Assembly: GCA_944371995.1 (NCBI GenBank)
Contig: CALVYD010000012.1
Span: forward strand, 1 to 42,909
Length of the DNA: 42,909 nucleotides
Direction: 5' to 3'
DNA from: an uncultured Bacilli bacterium
Lineage (GTDB): Bacteria; Bacillota_I; Bacilli_A; RF39; UBA660
Both the position numbers and the translations under genes were made by a program. Positions 41,328 to 42,909 of this stretch are shown here, one piece after another (within the stretch, counting starts at the first letter, position 1; the number at the start of each line of letters is the position of its first letter). Below the pieces are notes generated by a model. The model was not told the DNA's origin. It saw nothing but the letters and a program-made list of their open reading frames with translations, and did no database searches.

Positions 41328-42512
41328 GTGAAAAGGGTTATTTTAATTAAATATGGGGAACTTACTACAAAGAAAGGTAATCGTAATTTTTTTATTCATA
41401 CACTTTATCAGAATATTAAAAATAAATTAAAAAAATTTGACGTTACTATTTATAAAGATCGTAGTCGCATGTATATTGAATTTTTAGATTCTGACTTTCA
41501 TTTTATTAAAGAAAAACTAGATTGTGTTTTTGGTATTCATATGTATCATGTTGCGTATATTGTCGATACTAATATTGATGCTATTAAAGATATGGTTTGT
41601 CAACTAGTTCAGGATATTTCTTTTTCTACTTTTAAAGTGGAAACAAAAAGAAGCGATAAGAGTTTTCCCGTTCATAGTCAAGAGATGAATCGTATTCTTG
41701 GTAGTATCGTTTTAAAAAATAAAGATGGTGTTACTGTTGATGTACATCATCCAGAATTATTTATTAAAGTAGAAGTTAGAGAAGGACATAGTTATATTTA
41801 TTTTAATGAATATCATGGCTGTGGTGGTTATCCTATTGGTAGTCAACCTAAAGGAATGTTGATGCTATCTGGTGGAATTGACTCTCCTGTTGCTGGTTAT
41901 TTAGCTATGAAGCGTGGAATTCCTATTGACTGTGTTTATTTTGAGGCTATTCCTCATACTAGTTTAGAAGCTAGGAATAAAGTAGTTGAACTTTCTAAAA
42001 AATTAGCAAAATATAGTGATGAGATTCATTTACATGTTGTCAATTTTACAAAAATTCAAGAAGAAATTTATAAAAACTGTCATCCTAACTATTGTATTAC
42101 TATTATGCGTCGTATGATGTATCGTATTATGGAAAAATTAGCAAATAAATATCATGGACTTGTTATTATTAATGGAGAATCTATTGGACAAGTTGCTTCT
42201 CAGACTTTAACTAGTATGAGTGTTATTAATGAAGTTACCTCTATGCCAGTTATTCGTCCTGTTGCTTGTTTTGATAAATTAGAAATTATTGATATTGCAA
42301 AAAAAATAGATACTTATAATATTAGTATTTTACCATTTGAAGATTGTTGTACAGTATTTGTTCCAAAACATCCTGTGATTAATCCTACTTTAGAACAAGC
42401 TTTAAAAGAAGAAAGTAAATTTGAATATGAGTCTTTAATTCAAAATGCTGTTGATGATGTCAATACGATTGTTGTTAAAGAAGAAGATAGTGAATTTTCT
42501 GATTTGTTATAA
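41328..42512 (+). CDS. thiI: tRNA 4-thiouridine synthase ThiI
   Basis: Uses ATP and sulfur from a cysteine desulfurase to make s4U8 in tRNA. The 394-residue protein has an NFLD and THUMP region (about 1-165) and a PP-loop ATPase domain with SGGIDSP (181-187) and MRRMMYRIMEKLA. FEDCC (Cys340, Cys341) marks the position of the conserved catalytic Cys. There is no C-terminal rhodanese domain, as in Bacillus ThiI. The partner desulfurase (nifZ/iscS), often adjacent, is not in the window. GTG start follows AGGTGAT. Confidence 0.95.
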   Translation: MKRVILIKYGELTTKKGNRNFFIHTLYQNIKNKLKKFDVTIYKDRSRMYIEFLDSDFHFIKEKLDCVFGIHMYHVAYIVDTNIDAIKDMVCQLVQDISFSTFKVETKRSDKSFPVHSQEMNRILGSIVLKNKDGVTVDVHHPELFIKVEVREGHSYIYFNEYHGCGGYPIGSQPKGMLMLSGGIDSPVAGYLAMKRGIPIDCVYFEAIPHTSLEARNKVVELSKKLAKYSDEIHLHVVNFTKIQEEIYKNCHPNYCITIMRRMMYRIMEKLANKYHGLVIINGESIGQVASQTLTSMSVINEVTSMPVIRPVACFDKLEIIDIAKKIDTYNISILPFEDCCTVFVPKHPVINPTLEQALKEESKFEYESLIQNAVDDVNTIVVKEEDSEFSDLL

Positions 42513-42580
42513 TTTACCAATTAATTTTAGGTATGATTTTAGAAAAAATTCACAACCTATGAATGTAGGAGGTGAATGAA

Positions 42581-42793
42581 ATGAATAACTCAAAGAATTC
42601 TACTATGAAAATGAGAGTTCCTGGTGCTAAACAAGCTATCGATAAAATGAAATATGAAATAGCTAATGAATTTGGTGTTAATTTAGGACCAGATGCTACT
42701 AGCCGTGCTAATGGTACAGTTGGTGGTGAAATTACTAGACGTTTAGTTCAAAACGGAATGAACCAAGTTAGTGGAAGCTACAACAACAAATAA
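42581..42793 (+). CDS. Alpha/beta-type small acid-soluble spore protein
   Basis: A 70-residue DNA-binding protein that coats spore DNA and is degraded at germination. The central [20 protein letters not shown] contains the GPR protease site (YE-IA), and [20 protein letters not shown] is the most conserved family block. It is strong evidence that the organism forms endospores. ATG 42581 follows AGGAGGTGA; a GTG at 42572 overlaps that site. A GTATG at 42532-42536 might be a sigma-G -35 box, but no proper -10 (CATNNTA) stands at the expected 17-18 spacing. Confidence 0.95.
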   Translation: MNNSKNSTMKMRVPGAKQAIDKMKYEIANEFGVNLGPDATSRANGTVGGEITRRLVQNGMNQVSGSYNNK

Positions 42794-42808
42794 GTATAGT
42801 TAGCTTAC

Positions 42809-42838
42809 AAGATAGGCGAATTTAGGCCTATCTTTTTT
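42809..42838 (+). terminator. Terminator after the SASP gene
   Basis: A 9-bp stem AAGATAGGC/GCCTATCTT with an 8-nt loop and six T. It directly precedes the group II intron-like sequence. Confidence 0.85.
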
Positions 42839-42840
42839 GT

Positions 42841-42909
42841 GTGTGCCGTGCATGGCATATATCTAGAGGGTGAAAGTCCCTTACACGCGTAAGTATCGAC
42901 GAAGTGTTA
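42841..42909 (+). mobile_element. 5' end of a group II intron (IIC-like), cut by the window
   Basis: The sequence begins GTGTGCC, matching the GUGYG 5' end of group II introns, followed by GCATGG, TCTAGAGGGTGAAAGTCCC and CGCG elements of domain I. The order GTGTGCC, GCATGG, TCTA, AGGGTGA-AGTCCC is like the group IIC intron of Oceanobacillus iheyensis as I remember it. It lies just after a terminator hairpin and T run, the preferred insertion site of class C introns. Only 69 bases are visible, so the reverse transcriptase gene, if present, is outside. Subclass is inferred. Confidence 0.82.

Noticed and set aside
1..42909. tRNA genes, CRISPR arrays, complete insertion sequences and prophage genes
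   Set aside because: I looked on both strands and saw no cloverleaf with a GGTTCGA-type T arm, no regularly spaced repeats and no transposase or phage structural gene; only the intron fragment at the end is mobile-element-like.
1..42909. Alternative genetic code with TGA as tryptophan, considered because of the low GC content
   Set aside because: TGA ends several genes at expected lengths (for example 26104-26106, 41187-41189, and the adhesin gene at 6027-6029), and Trp residues are encoded by TGG.

Overview
The window is low-GC (roughly 30%) bacterial chromosome using the standard bacterial code (TGA serves as a stop, for example at 26104-26106). The gene set points to a spore-forming member of the Bacillota, probably class Bacilli or a neighbouring gut lineage: CdaA/CdaR, EzrA, YtxG/YtxH-like proteins, FemX-type ligases, T-box leaders for LeuRS and TyrRS, an alpha/beta-type small acid-soluble spore protein, a Cse60-like sporulation protein and a GerS-like lipoprotein. 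I cannot name the species. It is ordinary core chromosome, densely packed, with hairpin terminators between most units and many extended -10 (TGn) promoters.

Layout. 1-307: intergenic, with the terminator of an upstream gene. 308-5494: c-di-AMP synthase and its regulator, a GerS/LolA-like lipoprotein, a membrane-anchored thioredoxin-fold-like protein and a CtpA/CtpB protease. 5506-7439 (minus): a surface adhesin (thioester domain, SpaA-like domains, sorting signal) with its own small sortase. 7641-9257: formate-tetrahydrofolate ligase. 9278-10021 (minus): Ig-like membrane-anchored protein. 10135-11534: NfeD/SPFH pair. 11548-13657 (minus): patatin phospholipase and radical SAM protein. 13749-17376: VanY-type carboxypeptidase and GH31 glycosidase. 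17384-20383: leucine T-box, unknown membrane protein, leuS. 20677-21556: frameshifted Fic-like gene. 21598-24402: PHP phosphoesterase, Cse60-like protein, unknown protein. 24454-28977: MurJ/SpoVB-type flippase facing two overlapping FemX-like ligases and a small coiled-coil protein. 29054-33289: trmB, an envelope-associated operon (lipoprotein, SepF-like N-terminus protein, YtxG-like, YtxH-like) and a beta-propeller-like protein. 33299-35321: tyrosine T-box, CYTH protein, tyrS. 35422-38711: histidine phosphatase, unknown protein, rpsD (minus, with a long leader), unknown protein. 38861-42512: ezrA, a prepilin-like protein, thiI. 42581-42793: spore SASP, followed directly by the 5' end of a group II intron that runs off the window.

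Common themes are cell-envelope construction (CdaA, Ctp, VanY, flippase, FemX pair, EzrA, sortase/adhesin) and translation (LeuRS, TyrRS, S4, TrmB, ThiI). The points most worth a second look are the group IIC-like intron placed just after a terminator, the broken Fic-like gene, the compact adhesin/sortase pair, the unrelated genes riding in front of both T-box-controlled synthetase genes, the prepilin-like gene overlapping ezrA, and the GH31 enzyme with an apparent acid/base substitution. I did not find a clearly new multi-gene defence or biosynthetic system here.
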